Origin: Pseudomonas sp. LFM046
GTDB taxonomy: Bacteria; Pseudomonadota; Gammaproteobacteria; Pseudomonadales; Pseudomonadaceae
Direction of reading: 5' to 3'
Assembly (NCBI RefSeq): GCF_000949385.2
Contig: NZ_JYKO02000001.1
Location: 2,256,620 to 2,320,619, forward strand
Length of the DNA stretch: 64,000 nucleotides
Part shown: positions 28,870 through 38,226 of the stretch, one piece after another
How positions within the stretch are numbered: position 1 is the first letter of the stretch
How the letters are laid out: each line of letters opens with the position of its first letter
The notes under the pieces: model-generated
What the model saw: only the letters and a program-made list of their open reading frames with translations
Told to the model about the DNA's origin: nothing
Databases searched by the model: none
Translations under genes and position numbers: made by a program

Positions 28870-29616
28870 ATGTCCGAGGAGCGCCTGCTCGCGGAAGTGC
28901 ATGACGATTTCGGCGTGATCCGGGTCTACGAGGTCGGTCCGTATCGCATCCTCGAATTTGGCGAAGCGGTGGAGCAGAGCTGCGTATTCACCGCCGATCC
29001 GGCCTGGCTGGAGTACGACTACACCCGCGCCATGCTGATTGGTGCGCTGTGCCACGAGGCGCCGGAGAACGCCCTGTTCCTCGGCCTTGGTGCCGGCACC
29101 CTGACCCAGGCCTGCCTGAAGTTCCTGCCGCTGGAAGATGTGGAAGTGATCGAGCTGCGGCCGGATGTACCGCGCCTGGCGATGGAATACCTGGGCCTGA
29201 CCGACGATCCGCGCCTTTACGTGCGCATCGGCGATGCCCTGGAACTGCTGGACAGCGCCGAACCGGCGGACCTGATCTTCGTCGACCTCTACACCGACCA
29301 GGGGCCTGGGGTTGGCCATCTGGCCTGGAATTTTCTCGGCGCCTGCCAGAAACGCCTCAGCCCCGGCGGCTGGCTGGTGATCAACCAGTGGGCCTCTGAT
29401 GACGGCAAGCCCTTGGGGGCCGCCTTGCTGCGGGGGCTCTTCCACCGGCACTACTGGGAGTGCCCGGTGAAGGAGGGCAATGTGGTGCTGTTCGTGCCGG
29501 CTGACCTGGACCAGCAGCTTGATCTCAAGGCGCTCAAGGCCAAGGCCGACGCCCTGGCGCCGAGCCTGGGGTATTCCCTGCAATCGCTGCTGGATGTGGT
29601 GCGGCCGGCGAGCTGA
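28870..29616 (+). CDS. Spermidine synthase-like protein
   Basis: A 248-residue Rossmann-fold protein of the SpeE superfamily. FLGLGAGTL is the nucleotide/decarboxy-AdoMet loop, VEVIELRPDVPRLA the following acidic strand, and DLIFVDLYTDQGPG the catalytic-region loop. It lacks the complete N-terminal beta domain of true SpeE, so it may be one of the SpeE-like methyltransferase-fold proteins of unclear substrate. Monocistronic, ahead of a repeat and the cstA promoter. Confidence 0.8.
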   Translation: MSEERLLAEVHDDFGVIRVYEVGPYRILEFGEAVEQSCVFTADPAWLEYDYTRAMLIGALCHEAPENALFLGLGAGTLTQACLKFLPLEDVEVIELRPDVPRLAMEYLGLTDDPRLYVRIGDALELLDSAEPADLIFVDLYTDQGPGVGHLAWNFLGACQKRLSPGGWLVINQWASDDGKPLGAALLRGLFHRHYWECPVKEGNVVLFVPADLDQQLDLKALKAKADALAPSLGYSLQSLLDVVRPAS

Positions 29617-29653
29617 CTGGAGCCGCCTTTCAGCGTTCCTTTGGGGGCAATTC

Positions 29654-29714
29654 ATTTGAATTTGAGAGGCCACGTCCTTGGGGCGTGGTCATGAGCAGCC
29701 GGCTTTACCTGTCA
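29654..29714. repeat. Dispersed palindromic element, copy 2
   Basis: Shares with 8851-8910 the sequence order TTTGAA, a CCACG...CGTGG hairpin, GGTCA-GAG and CCGGCT-T-CCTGT. See copy 1. Confidence 0.6.
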
Positions 29715-29716
29715 TC

Positions 29717-29740
29717 CGGCTACGTAGAACTACGTAGCCG
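29717..29740. promoter_or_regulatory. CTACGTAG tandem palindrome upstream of cstA
   Basis: CGGCTACGTAG-AA-CTACGTAGCCG is a perfect 11-bp inverted repeat that also contains two identical 8-bp palindromes CTACGTAG exactly 10 bp apart, one helical turn. A weaker third half, TTTCGTAG, follows at 29743. It lies about 125 bases before the cstA ATG. It may be a binding site for the NarL-type regulator encoded at 34819, or alternatively a terminator for the preceding gene, as TCTTT follows. Confidence 0.5.
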
Positions 29741-29863
29741 TCTTTCGTAGTTGTGCGAATGTCTCCGCGGGCGCTGGGCGCCGATAGTGTCGGCTGCCCT
29801 AATCCGGGCATAGACAACAACAATAGTTGCCGCAGGTAATCCCCAGCGGCAGGAGACCATTCA

Positions 29864-31921
29864 ATGACCCAACTGGCTACCCGAATTGCCTGGTTCGCCG
29901 TTGCCCTGCTGGGCGCATTCGCGCTGGGTACAGTGGCGCTGCGTCGAGGCGAGGCCATCAACGCCCTCTGGATCGTTACTGCTGCAACTGCGATCTACCT
30001 CATTGCCTACCGCTACTACAGCCTGTTCATCGCCAACAAGGTGATGCAGCTCGATCCCACCCGTGCAACGCCTGCGGTGTTGAACAACGACGGGCTGGAC
30101 TACGTTCCGACCAACAAGCACATCCTCTTCGGTCACCACTTCGCCGCCATCGCCGGCGCCGGCCCGCTGGTGGGCCCGGTGCTCGCCGCGCAGATGGGCT
30201 ACCTGCCCGGCACCCTCTGGCTGATCGCCGGTGTGGTCCTGGCCGGCGCGGTGCAGGACTTCATGGTGCTGTTCCTCTCCACCCGTCGTAATGGCCGCTC
30301 CCTGGGCGACATGGTCCGCGAGGAAATGGGCCGGGTTCCGGGCACCATCGCCCTGTTCGGCTGCTTCCTGATCATGATCATCATCCTCGCCGTGCTGGCG
30401 CTGATCGTGGTCAAGGCCCTGGCCGAAAGCCCGTGGGGCATGTTCACCGTGATGGCGACCATCCCGATCGCGGTGTTCATGGGCGTGTACATGCGCTACA
30501 TCCGTCCGGGCCGCATCGGTGAGATTTCCATCATCGGCGTGGTGCTGCTGCTGGCCTCCATCTGGCTCGGCGGCGTAGTGGCCGCCGACCCGGTCTGGGG
30601 CCCGGCCTTCACCTTCACCGGTGTGCAGATCACCTGGATGCTGATCGGCTACGGCTTCGTGGCTGCCGTGCTGCCGGTGTGGCTGATCCTCGCTCCGCGC
30701 GACTACCTGTCCACCTTCCTCAAGATCGGCACCATCGTTGGTCTCGCCATCGGCATCCTGGTCATCGCCCCCGAGCTGAAAATGCCGGCCCTGACCCAGT
30801 TCGTCGACGGCACCGGCCCGGTGTGGAAGGGCACCCTGTTCCCCTTCCTGTTCATCACCATCGCCTGCGGCGCGGTGTCCGGCTTCCACGCGCTGATCAG
30901 CTCCGGCACCACGCCCAAGCTGCTGGCCAACGAAACCCATGCCCGCTACATCGGCTACGGCGGCATGCTGATGGAGTCCTTCGTCGCCATCATGGCCATG
31001 GTCGCCGCCTCGGTGATCGAGCCGGGTGTCTACTTCGCCATGAACAGCCCGGCCGCGCTGGTGGGCACCGACGTCAACGCCGTCGCCACCACCGTCAGCA
31101 GCTGGGGCTTCGCCATCACCCCGGAAGTGCTGCAGCAGACCGCCACCGATATCGGCGAGCACAGCATCCTGGCCCGTGCCGGCGGTGCGCCGACCCTGGC
31201 CGTGGGCATCGCGCAGATCCTCCACCAGGTGCTGCCGGGTGAGAACACCATGGCCTTCTGGTACCACTTCGCGATCCTCTTCGAAGCGCTGTTCATCCTC
31301 ACCGCGGTGGACGCCGGCACCCGTGCCGGGCGCTTCATGCTGCAGGACCTGCTGGGCAACTTCGTCCCGGCCCTGAAGAAGACCGACTCCTGGACCGCCA
31401 ACGTGATCGGCACCGCCGGCTGCGTGGCGCTCTGGGGCTGGCTGCTGTACCAGGGCGTGATCGATCCGCTGGGTGGCATCAACACCCTGTGGCCGCTGTT
31501 CGGTATCTCCAACCAGATGCTGGCGGGCATCGCCCTGATGCTGGGCTGTGTGGTGCTGATCAAGATGAAGCGTCAGCGCTACATCTGGGTCACCCTGGTG
31601 CCGGCCGTGTGGCTGCTGATCTGCACCACCACCGCGGGCCTGATCAAGCTGCTCGACCCGAACCCGGCCGTCGGCTTCCTGGCTCTGGCGAAGAAGTACA
31701 GCGATGCTGCAGCCGCCGGCCAGATCCTGGCCCCGGCCAAGGACATGGGCCAGATGCAGCACGTAATCTTCAACGCCTACACCAACGCGACCCTGACCGT
31801 GCTCTTCCTCTTCGTGGTGCTGAGCGTGCTGTTCTACGCCATCAAGGTAGGGCGCAGCGCCTGGATGAAGTCCGAGCGCACCGACAAGGAATCGCCGTTC
31901 CAGCCGATTCCGGACGCTTGA
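29864..31921 (+). CDS. cstA: CstA-family peptide/pyruvate transporter
   Basis: A 685-residue polytopic inner-membrane protein of the carbon-starvation family. [22 protein letters not shown] and [16 protein letters not shown] are the family signatures, and about 16-18 membrane helices run through its length. Characterised members import pyruvate or peptides when carbon is limiting. It is followed 13 bases later by the DUF466 partner, then a CobW GTPase and a two-component system. A GCAGGAGA ribosome site precedes the ATG. Confidence 0.93.
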   Translation: MTQLATRIAWFAVALLGAFALGTVALRRGEAINALWIVTAATAIYLIAYRYYSLFIANKVMQLDPTRATPAVLNNDGLDYVPTNKHILFGHHFAAIAGAGPLVGPVLAAQMGYLPGTLWLIAGVVLAGAVQDFMVLFLSTRRNGRSLGDMVREEMGRVPGTIALFGCFLIMIIILAVLALIVVKALAESPWGMFTVMATIPIAVFMGVYMRYIRPGRIGEISIIGVVLLLASIWLGGVVAADPVWGPAFTFTGVQITWMLIGYGFVAAVLPVWLILAPRDYLSTFLKIGTIVGLAIGILVIAPELKMPALTQFVDGTGPVWKGTLFPFLFITIACGAVSGFHALISSGTTPKLLANETHARYIGYGGMLMESFVAIMAMVAASVIEPGVYFAMNSPAALVGTDVNAVATTVSSWGFAITPEVLQQTATDIGEHSILARAGGAPTLAVGIAQILHQVLPGENTMAFWYHFAILFEALFILTAVDAGTRAGRFMLQDLLGNFVPALKKTDSWTANVIGTAGCVALWGWLLYQGVIDPLGGINTLWPLFGISNQMLAGIALMLGCVVLIKMKRQRYIWVTLVPAVWLLICTTTAGLIKLLDPNPAVGFLALAKKYSDAAAAGQILAPAKDMGQMQHVIFNAYTNATLTVLFLFVVLSVLFYAIKVGRSAWMKSERTDKESPFQPIPDA

Positions 31922-31934
31922 GGAGACCGCGAGC

Positions 31935-32138
31935 ATGTTCAATGACCTGAGCCGCATGGGGAAATACCTCGGGCAGGCCGCCCGCATGCTCGTGGGCATG
32001 CCCGACTACGACAACTACGTCGAGCACATGCGCAATAAGCATCCGGACAAACCGGTGATGTCCTACGAGGAGTTCTTCCGCGAGCGGCAGGACGCCCGCT
32101 ACGGCGGCGGCAACGGACGTCCCGTACGCTGCTGCTGA
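31935..32138 (+). CDS. DUF466 (YbdD/YjiX) protein
   Basis: A 67-residue soluble protein with the family pattern [38 protein letters not shown]. In this and many genomes it directly follows a CstA-type transporter and is needed for its activity in E. coli relatives. Its last two residues are Cys. Operon with cstA. Confidence 0.92.
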   Translation: MFNDLSRMGKYLGQAARMLVGMPDYDNYVEHMRNKHPDKPVMSYEEFFRERQDARYGGGNGRPVRCC

Positions 32139-32218
32139 ACCCTCATTGCGGTAACCTGAGCGCCACGCCTGTCGTGGCGCTCTTGTTTCCGCGCCTGCAA
32201 CAGTTGCCATGTACCCCT

Positions 32219-32298
32219 AGGGTGGACATCGCTTGTCATGTTCACCCTTGGTGGCCTGGCCGAACTCCGCGGGTGGACCGACGAAGCGTGGTCCACCC
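32219..32298. repeat. Paired intergenic hairpins (GGTGGAC type)
   Basis: Two hairpins lie side by side: AGGGTGGACAT/ATGTTCACCCT with loop CGCTTGTC, then GGTGGACC/GGTCCACC with loop GACGAAGCGT. The same ordered pair occurs at 59209-59290, and one unit at 68-93. They fill the gap between DUF466 and CobW genes. Confidence 0.7.
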
Positions 32299-32326
32299 TA
32301 CGCGACTGATTTCGAGGATTGCCCCG

Positions 32327-33301
32327 ATGCCCGCCCATCTCCCCATTCCCGTCACCGTGCTCAGCGGCTTCCTTGGTGCCGGCAAGACCACCTTGCTGAA
32401 GCACATCCTCAAGGCCGAGCACGGCCTGAAGATCGCCGTGATCGAGAACGAATTCAGCGAAACGCCTATCGACAGCCAACTGCTGGGCGATGAGCCGGTG
32501 CAGGTGATGACCCTGGCCAACGGCTGCGTCTGCTGCTCCATCCACGTGGAGCTGGAGAAGGCGCTGTTCCTCCTGCTGGAGCGTCTGGACGCCGGCGAGC
32601 TGGCCTTCGACCGCCTGGTGATCGAATGCACCGGCCTCGCCGACCCGGCTCCCGTGGCACAGACCTTCTTCGCCGACGAGGAGCTCTGCGAGCGCTATGT
32701 GCTGGACGGCATCATCACCCTGGTGGACGCGGTGAACGCCGAGCGCCACCTGCAGGAAACCATGGCCCAGGCCCAGGTGGGCTTCGCTGACCGCATCCTG
32801 GTCAGCAAACGCGACCTGGTCGGCGAGGTGCACTTCGACGCCCTCTGCCAGCGTCTCTCGCGCATCAACCGCCGTGCTCCAATCCGTGTGGTGGACCACG
32901 GCCGCATTGACCTCGCCGAACTGCTGGACGTGCGCGGCTTCAACCTCAATGCCGACGTCGGCCCGGCGCTGAGCCTGCGCGCGCTGAAGCCTGCCGGCAC
33001 CCCGGACCGCATCGGCACCCTGGTGCTGAAAAGCGAGCGTCCCCTGGACATGGACAAGCTCAGCGCCTTCATGGAAGGGCTGCTGGAAGAGCACGGCAAT
33101 TCCATGCTGCGCTACAAGGGCGTGCTCTGCATCGACGGCGAGCCGCGCCGCCTGGTGTTCCAGGGCGTGCTGCGACTCTATGGTTTCGACTGGGACACCG
33201 AGTGGCAGGAAGGCGAGGCGCAGGAAAGCGTGATGGTCTTCATCGGCGACGAACTGCCGGAAGAGAAGATCCGTGCGGGCTTCGAGGCGGCCCAGGTGTG
33301 A
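32327..33301 (+). CDS. CobW/YjiA-family metal-binding GTPase
   Basis: A 324-residue G3E GTPase. Walker A is GFLGAGKTTLL, the metal-binding motif is NGCVCCS, and the switch/Walker B region ECTGLADPAPV follows, with SKRDL as the guanine-specificity site. The C-terminal CobW domain is complete. I start at the ATG at 32327, after CGAGGA. YjiA relatives bind zinc or cobalt. The order cstA-DUF466-cobW is conserved in Pseudomonas and enterics. Confidence 0.92.
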   Translation: MPAHLPIPVTVLSGFLGAGKTTLLKHILKAEHGLKIAVIENEFSETPIDSQLLGDEPVQVMTLANGCVCCSIHVELEKALFLLLERLDAGELAFDRLVIECTGLADPAPVAQTFFADEELCERYVLDGIITLVDAVNAERHLQETMAQAQVGFADRILVSKRDLVGEVHFDALCQRLSRINRRAPIRVVDHGRIDLAELLDVRGFNLNADVGPALSLRALKPAGTPDRIGTLVLKSERPLDMDKLSAFMEGLLEEHGNSMLRYKGVLCIDGEPRRLVFQGVLRLYGFDWDTEWQEGEAQESVMVFIGDELPEEKIRAGFEAAQV

Positions 33302-33437
33302 TTTTCCCCCTCGTTATCGGCGAGGAAGAGGGTGATTTCAGGCTGGCGGAGGGTTCCTACGGACAAACCGTCGGCCTGCGTGGCGAATTTCGTCCCTCAT
33401 GATTGCGGCGCCGTGGGGCGCACTCAGGCAAGTGACC

Positions 33438-34784
33438 ATGCAACTCAAGTACAAGATCGTGATACTCGGCGTCCTGCCGCTCATCGTTTCGGTGCTCTTC
33501 ATCTGCGTCCTGGTCTTCGCCCAGAGCCGGAAGCTGGAGGAGCAGCAGGCGAAGCTGGTGGAGAGCAGCATCATGGCGGCCAAGAAGGCCGAGCTGAAGA
33601 ACTATGTCGGCCTCGCCCTGAGCCAGATCGCTCCGCTGTACGACAGCGGCCGGGATGACCCGGAGACACGGCAGCAGGCGCTGCGCATCCTGTCGCGCTC
33701 GAGCTTCGGCCTCGATGGCTACTTCTTCGTCTACGATCGCCACGGCAAGAACCTGATGCACCCCCGCCAGGCGAACCTGGTGGGCAAGGAACTCATCGGC
33801 ATGAAGGACAAGAACGGCCTGCCGGTGATCCAGGCGCTGCTGGAAAGCGCCCAGAATGGCGACGGCTACCAACTCTACGCCTGGGAAAAACCTTCCACCG
33901 GGCTGGTGACGGAGAAGCTGTCCTACGTGGTGATGCTGGACCGCTGGGGCTGGATGCTGGGCACCGGCATCTACATTGACGACGTCGAAGTGGCCACCCT
34001 CAAGTCTCGCCAGGAGGTGGCCTCGGGCGTGCTGACCACGGTGCTGGCGATTGCTTCCTTCGCCCTGGTCGCGGTGCTGGTGGTGTTCACCGGCGGTCTG
34101 ATGCTGAATTTCACCGAGCATCGGCTGGCCGACCGCAAGCTGTCGGCCCTCAACCAGCGCATCGTCCACCTCCAGGAAGAAGAGCGTTCGCGGGTCTCCC
34201 GCGAGCTGCACGACGGCATCAGTCAGCAACTAGTGTCCATCAAGTTCCAATTCGAGCTGGCCAGCCTGGAGTTGGAGAACGGGCAGGGCAGGGGGCTGGA
34301 GAACCTGCGCGCGGGCACGGCGCGCCTGGGCGAGGCCATCGGCGAGGTCCGGCGCATCTCCCACGACCTGCGGCCGTCGCTGCTGGACACCCTCGGCCTG
34401 TCGCCGGCCATCGACCAGCTGGTGCGCGAGTTCGAGCAGCGCACCGCCATTCGCACCCAGTACGAGCGCGAGCTGGATGACGCACAGGTGGACAAGGAAG
34501 TGTCCGTCACGCTGTTCCGCATCATCCAGGAGGCCCTGGGCAATATCGAGCGCCATTCGAAAGCCAGCGCCGCTATAATTTCGCTTTCCACGTCGAAGGG
34601 GTCCATTTCCCTTTGCGTCGAAGACAACGGGGTAGGATTCGATCCCGGACTGATGGACAGAAGCCACGGAATCGGCTTGCGCAACATCAGGGAGCGGGTC
34701 GACCACCACCGGGGTGCCTTCGGCATCTTCTCTTCTCCCGGCCGTACGGAACTGCAGGTCGAGATTCCCGTGCAAAGAGCTTGA
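33438..34784 (+). CDS. Cache-domain sensor histidine kinase (NarX-like)
   Basis: A 448-residue membrane kinase. An N-terminal helix (IVILGVLPLIVSVLFICVLVF) is followed by a single-Cache periplasmic domain with GYFFVYDRHGKNLMHP and GWMLGTGIYIDDVE, then a second helix. The HisKA_3 dimerisation region has the phospho-acceptor His in SRELHDGISQQ, and the ATPase domain has DNGVGFD and HGIGLRNI. Start at the ATG at 33438. Its response regulator begins 34 bases later. Small organic acids are the usual Cache ligands, so control of the nearby pyruvate/peptide transporter is plausible (inference). Confidence 0.9.
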   Translation: MQLKYKIVILGVLPLIVSVLFICVLVFAQSRKLEEQQAKLVESSIMAAKKAELKNYVGLALSQIAPLYDSGRDDPETRQQALRILSRSSFGLDGYFFVYDRHGKNLMHPRQANLVGKELIGMKDKNGLPVIQALLESAQNGDGYQLYAWEKPSTGLVTEKLSYVVMLDRWGWMLGTGIYIDDVEVATLKSRQEVASGVLTTVLAIASFALVAVLVVFTGGLMLNFTEHRLADRKLSALNQRIVHLQEEERSRVSRELHDGISQQLVSIKFQFELASLELENGQGRGLENLRAGTARLGEAIGEVRRISHDLRPSLLDTLGLSPAIDQLVREFEQRTAIRTQYERELDDAQVDKEVSVTLFRIIQEALGNIERHSKASAAIISLSTSKGSISLCVEDNGVGFDPGLMDRSHGIGLRNIRERVDHHRGAFGIFSSPGRTELQVEIPVQRA

Positions 34785-34818
34785 ATGGCTCGCTATCCAT
34801 ACGAACCAAGGGGCCGTA

Positions 34819-35451
34819 ATGAGCGTTGCCAAACCCATCCGAATCGCGCTGATCGACGATCACGTGCTGGTGCGCGATGGGGTGAAATCCCTGCTGTCGG
34901 CCCTGCCGCATTTCGAAGTGGTGGCCCAGGCCGAATCGGGTGCCGAAGCGCTGGAACTGGTGGCGTCCACCGAGCTGGACCTGCTGCTGGTGGATATCGG
35001 CCTCAAGGACATGAACGGCCTGGAGCTGACCCGCGAGCTGTGCAGCCTCTATCCGGGCATCAAGATTCTGATCCTGAGCATGTACGACAACCAGGAGTAC
35101 GTGCGCACCTCCATCAATGCCGGCGCCTTCGGCTACGTCCTGAAGAACGCGCCCTCCACCGAACTGATCGCCGCCATCGAGGCCATAGTCGCCGGCGGCA
35201 GTTTCTACAGCCCGGAAATCGCCCGCAAACTGGCCACTAATGTCCGCGACGAGAACGAACTGACTCCGCGGGAGCTGCAGGTGCTGTCCATGCTCGCCAA
35301 GGGCCTGAACAACAAGGAAGTGGCCCGCGAACTGGATATCAGCGTGCGCACGGTGGAAACCTACCGCCTCAGCATCCGCCGCAAGCTGAGCATCGACACC
35401 CCCGCCGCGCTGGTGAAGTACGCCCTGGAGCATGGGCTGATTTCCATCTAA
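34819..35451 (+). CDS. NarL/FixJ-family response regulator
   Basis: A 210-residue regulator with a receiver domain (acidic pair in IDDH, phospho-acceptor Asp59 in LLLVDIG, Lys in YVLKNAP) and a LuxR helix-turn-helix (LTPRELQVLSMLAKGLNNKEVA...RTVETY). AAGGGG precedes the ATG at 34819. Cognate partner of the upstream kinase. The tandem CTACGTAG palindrome before cstA is a candidate binding site. Confidence 0.92.
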   Translation: MSVAKPIRIALIDDHVLVRDGVKSLLSALPHFEVVAQAESGAEALELVASTELDLLLVDIGLKDMNGLELTRELCSLYPGIKILILSMYDNQEYVRTSINAGAFGYVLKNAPSTELIAAIEAIVAGGSFYSPEIARKLATNVRDENELTPRELQVLSMLAKGLNNKEVARELDISVRTVETYRLSIRRKLSIDTPAALVKYALEHGLISI

Positions 35452-35480
35452 GTCGATCCAGCAGGGCAGCCGTTCCGGCT

Positions 35481-35537
35481 GCATGGCGAATGAATTCTCC
35501 CCACAGAAAAGCGACCAGGCCGGTCCCCTGTGGGGGT
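35481..35537. repeat. GAATTCATTCGCC-type intergenic repeat, copy 2
   Basis: GGCGAATGAATTC followed by CCCCACAG and, after 22 bases, CTGTGGGGG: the same parts as 26694-26740 in a looser arrangement. Confidence 0.5.
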
Positions 35538-36131
35538 GATTTCAATCGCTAACCGGTCCGCAGGAGCGGCCCAGGGCTCTCCATCACGGACGACCTATCC
35601 GCTTTTCTGGGGAAGTCAGATTCCTGATCTGCTCCCAAAGCCGCCCCTGGGAGTACCCCTTGATGCGTGCTTCCAGCCAATCACCGCCTTCGCATACAGC
35701 GTCTGATCGCTGAGACCACCCGAACGAAATCCGACTGGCTTTCCACATCGGAGGTGACCGGGCACGCACGTCAATGGCGATCCTCCGAGTTGGGATCATG
35801 CCTAACGCACGACAAATAAGTTTGCGTGTTTGCGGGTTATTTCCTGTGCATCCAGTTCTTGTGGTTTTTGTGGCGTGGATGGGCAGGCTTGTCTGATTTT
35901 TATGTTTGTTTATGTGGGATTAATCCGACCGTTTGGTGGTGATTTCTTTTTTGCTCGAGAAGTCTTCAATTGGTTTTGCTTTTTGTTTTAGGTTTTCACG
36001 GGTTCGAGATTCAGTCCTTTTTTGAGGGTTAAAAACTTCTTGCATGGGGTTTTGAGCGGTCTGTCGCGCTGCTTTCGCGGCTTGCCGTTTTGATGTGAAA
36101 AAACAAAGACACAATATAGGGAAGTATTTCG
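35538..36131. other. Gene-free, AT-rich leader of the type VI secretion locus
   Basis: No convincing gene is seen; a 71-codon minus-strand frame at 35584-35799 has no recognisable features. From about 35810 to 36120 the base composition falls far below that of the surroundings, with long T and A runs, directly before tssB. Such AT-rich leaders are typical binding ground for H-NS-like silencers (MvaT/MvaU in Pseudomonas). I cannot pick out a confident sigma-54 or sigma-70 promoter. Confidence 0.5.
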
Positions 36132-36632
36132 ATGTCCTTAGATAGCTTTCAGAATGAAGTTCCAAAGGCTCGGGTCAATATAAAGCTTGATCTGCACACT
36201 GGTGGTGCCCAGAAGAAAGTCGAATTGCCGCTGAAACTTTTGATGATGGGTGACTATAGCAATGGGCAAGAACATCGCCCGCTCTCCGAGCGCGGCAGGA
36301 TTGATATCAATAAGAACAACTTCAACGGCGTGCTGGCTGATTTTCATCCGAGTTTGAAACTCACCGTGGATAACACGCTGGCCGATGACGGCTCGCAGGC
36401 CAACATCGAACTGTCCTTCCGCCATATCAAGGACTTCGAGCCCGAGCAGGTTGCACGTCAGCTACCCGATCTGCGAGCCCTGCTGGCCATGCGCAATCTG
36501 CTGCGCGACCTCAAGTCGAACCTGCTGGACAACGTCACTTTCCGCCGCGAGCTGGAACGCATCCTCAAGGATGACGCGCTCAGTAGCGAACTGCGCGACG
36601 AACTGGCCGCACTCGCCCCGCAAGACCGCTGA
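36132..36632 (+). CDS. tssB: Type VI secretion sheath protein TssB (VipA)
   Basis: A 166-residue small sheath subunit. VELPLKLLMMGDYSNGQEHRPLSERGRIDINKNNF is the diagnostic block, and the end carries the long helix that pairs with TssC. It begins the locus, 33 bases before tssC. Together TssB and TssC form the contractile sheath in the cytoplasm. Confidence 0.95.
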   Translation: MSLDSFQNEVPKARVNIKLDLHTGGAQKKVELPLKLLMMGDYSNGQEHRPLSERGRIDINKNNFNGVLADFHPSLKLTVDNTLADDGSQANIELSFRHIKDFEPEQVARQLPDLRALLAMRNLLRDLKSNLLDNVTFRRELERILKDDALSSELRDELAALAPQDR

Positions 36633-36664
36633 ACGTCCTGGTTCGATGAATTGGAGAGAAGAAG

Positions 36665-38203
36665 ATGTCCGTAGAAGGAACTGCTGCACAAACCCTGGGC
36701 GCCGACGTGCTGAGCCGTGATGGGCAAAGCGTTTACGCCGCGCTGTTCGACAAGATCAACCTCAGTCCGGTAGCGGCTCTGACCGATATCGAAGTTTTCC
36801 AGAGCACCGATGCTTTGTCGGAAGTGTCCGCTGATGAACGTGTCACCGCAGCGGTCAGTGTTTTTCTCGATCTGCTCAAACATTCTTCGCAGAAGGTCGA
36901 GCGTCTCGACAAGAGCCTGCTGGATGAACACATCGCGAAGCTGGACGAGCAGATCAGCCGGCAGCTGGATGCCGTCATGCATCACCCTGACTTCCAGCGG
37001 GTCGAGTCCACCTGGCGTGGAGTCAAGTCGTTGGTCGATCAGACCGATTTCCGCCAGAACGTACGGATCGAGTTGCTCGACATCAGCAAGGATCATCTGG
37101 TGCAGGATTTCGAGGACGCACCGGAGATTGCCCAGAGCGGCCTGTACGCCCACACCTACATCCAGGAATACGACACACCCGGCGGCGAGCCGATCGCGGC
37201 AGCTATCTCCAACTACGAGTTCGATCGCAACCCGCAGGATATCGCCCTGCTGCGCAACATCTCGAAAGTGGCGGCGGCCGCTCACATGCCTTTCATCGGT
37301 TCGGTGGGGCCGGCCTTCTTCGGCAAGGAGTCGATGGAGGAAGTGGCGGCGATCAAGGACATCGGCAACTACTTCGAGCGTGCCGAGTACCTGAAGTGGA
37401 AGTCTTTCCGCGACTCCGACGACGCGCGCTACATCGGCCTGACCATGCCACGTGTGCTGGGGCGGCTGCCCTACGGTCCCGACACGATTCCGGTTCGCGG
37501 TTTCAACTATGTCGAAAGCGTGAAGGGCCCGGATCATGACAAGTACCTCTGGACCAATGCCTCCTTCGCCTTTGCCGCAAACATGGTGAAGAGCTTCATC
37601 AACAACGGCTGGTGCGTACAGATCCGTGGTCCGCAGGCAGGTGGAGCGGTTACCGACCTGCCCATTCACCTCTACGACCTGGGGACCGGCAACCAGGTGA
37701 AGATTCCCTCGGAAGTCATGATCCCGGAAACCCGCGAATTCGAATTCGCCAACCTGGGCTTCATTCCGCTCTCGTACTACAAGAACCGCGATTACGCCTG
37801 TTTCTTCTCTGCCAACTCGGCGCAGAAGCCAGCGCTGTACGAGACGGTGGATGCCACCGCCAACAGTCGGATCAACGCGCGCCTGCCGTACATTTTCCTG
37901 CTGTCGCGAATTGCCCATTACCTCAAGCTGATCCAGCGCGAGAACATTGGCACCACCAAGGATCGCCGCTTGCTCGAACTGGAGCTGAACAACTGGATTC
38001 GCGGACTGGTTACCGAGATGACCGATCCGAGCGACGACCTGCAGGCCTCGCACCCGCTACGCGACGCCAAGGTGACGGTGGAAGACATCGACGACAACCC
38101 CGGCTTCTTCCGCGTGAAGCTCTATGCCGTTCCGCATTTCCAGGTGGAAGGCATGGACGTCAACCTGTCGCTGGTTTCGCAGATGCCCAAGGCCAAAGCC
38201 TGA
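36665..38203 (+). CDS. tssC: Type VI secretion sheath protein TssC (VipB)
   Basis: A 512-residue large sheath subunit of full length. Characteristic blocks are WRGVKSLVDQTDFRQNVRIELLDIS, then AHMPFIGSVGPAFFG, YIGLTMPRVLGRLPYG and the C-terminal IQRENIGTTKDRRLLELELNNW. GGAGAGAAG precedes the ATG. It appears intact. Confidence 0.96.
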   Translation: MSVEGTAAQTLGADVLSRDGQSVYAALFDKINLSPVAALTDIEVFQSTDALSEVSADERVTAAVSVFLDLLKHSSQKVERLDKSLLDEHIAKLDEQISRQLDAVMHHPDFQRVESTWRGVKSLVDQTDFRQNVRIELLDISKDHLVQDFEDAPEIAQSGLYAHTYIQEYDTPGGEPIAAAISNYEFDRNPQDIALLRNISKVAAAAHMPFIGSVGPAFFGKESMEEVAAIKDIGNYFERAEYLKWKSFRDSDDARYIGLTMPRVLGRLPYGPDTIPVRGFNYVESVKGPDHDKYLWTNASFAFAANMVKSFINNGWCVQIRGPQAGGAVTDLPIHLYDLGTGNQVKIPSEVMIPETREFEFANLGFIPLSYYKNRDYACFFSANSAQKPALYETVDATANSRINARLPYIFLLSRIAHYLKLIQRENIGTTKDRRLLELELNNWIRGLVTEMTDPSDDLQASHPLRDAKVTVEDIDDNPGFFRVKLYAVPHFQVEGMDVNLSLVSQMPKAKA

Positions 38204-38226
38204 GCCATCCCATAGGAAACGACGTC

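Noticed and set aside
35584-35799. A 71-codon minus-strand frame in the gap before the T6SS locus
   Set aside because: No ribosome site, no recognisable domain, and it is surrounded by repeats and AT-rich sequence.
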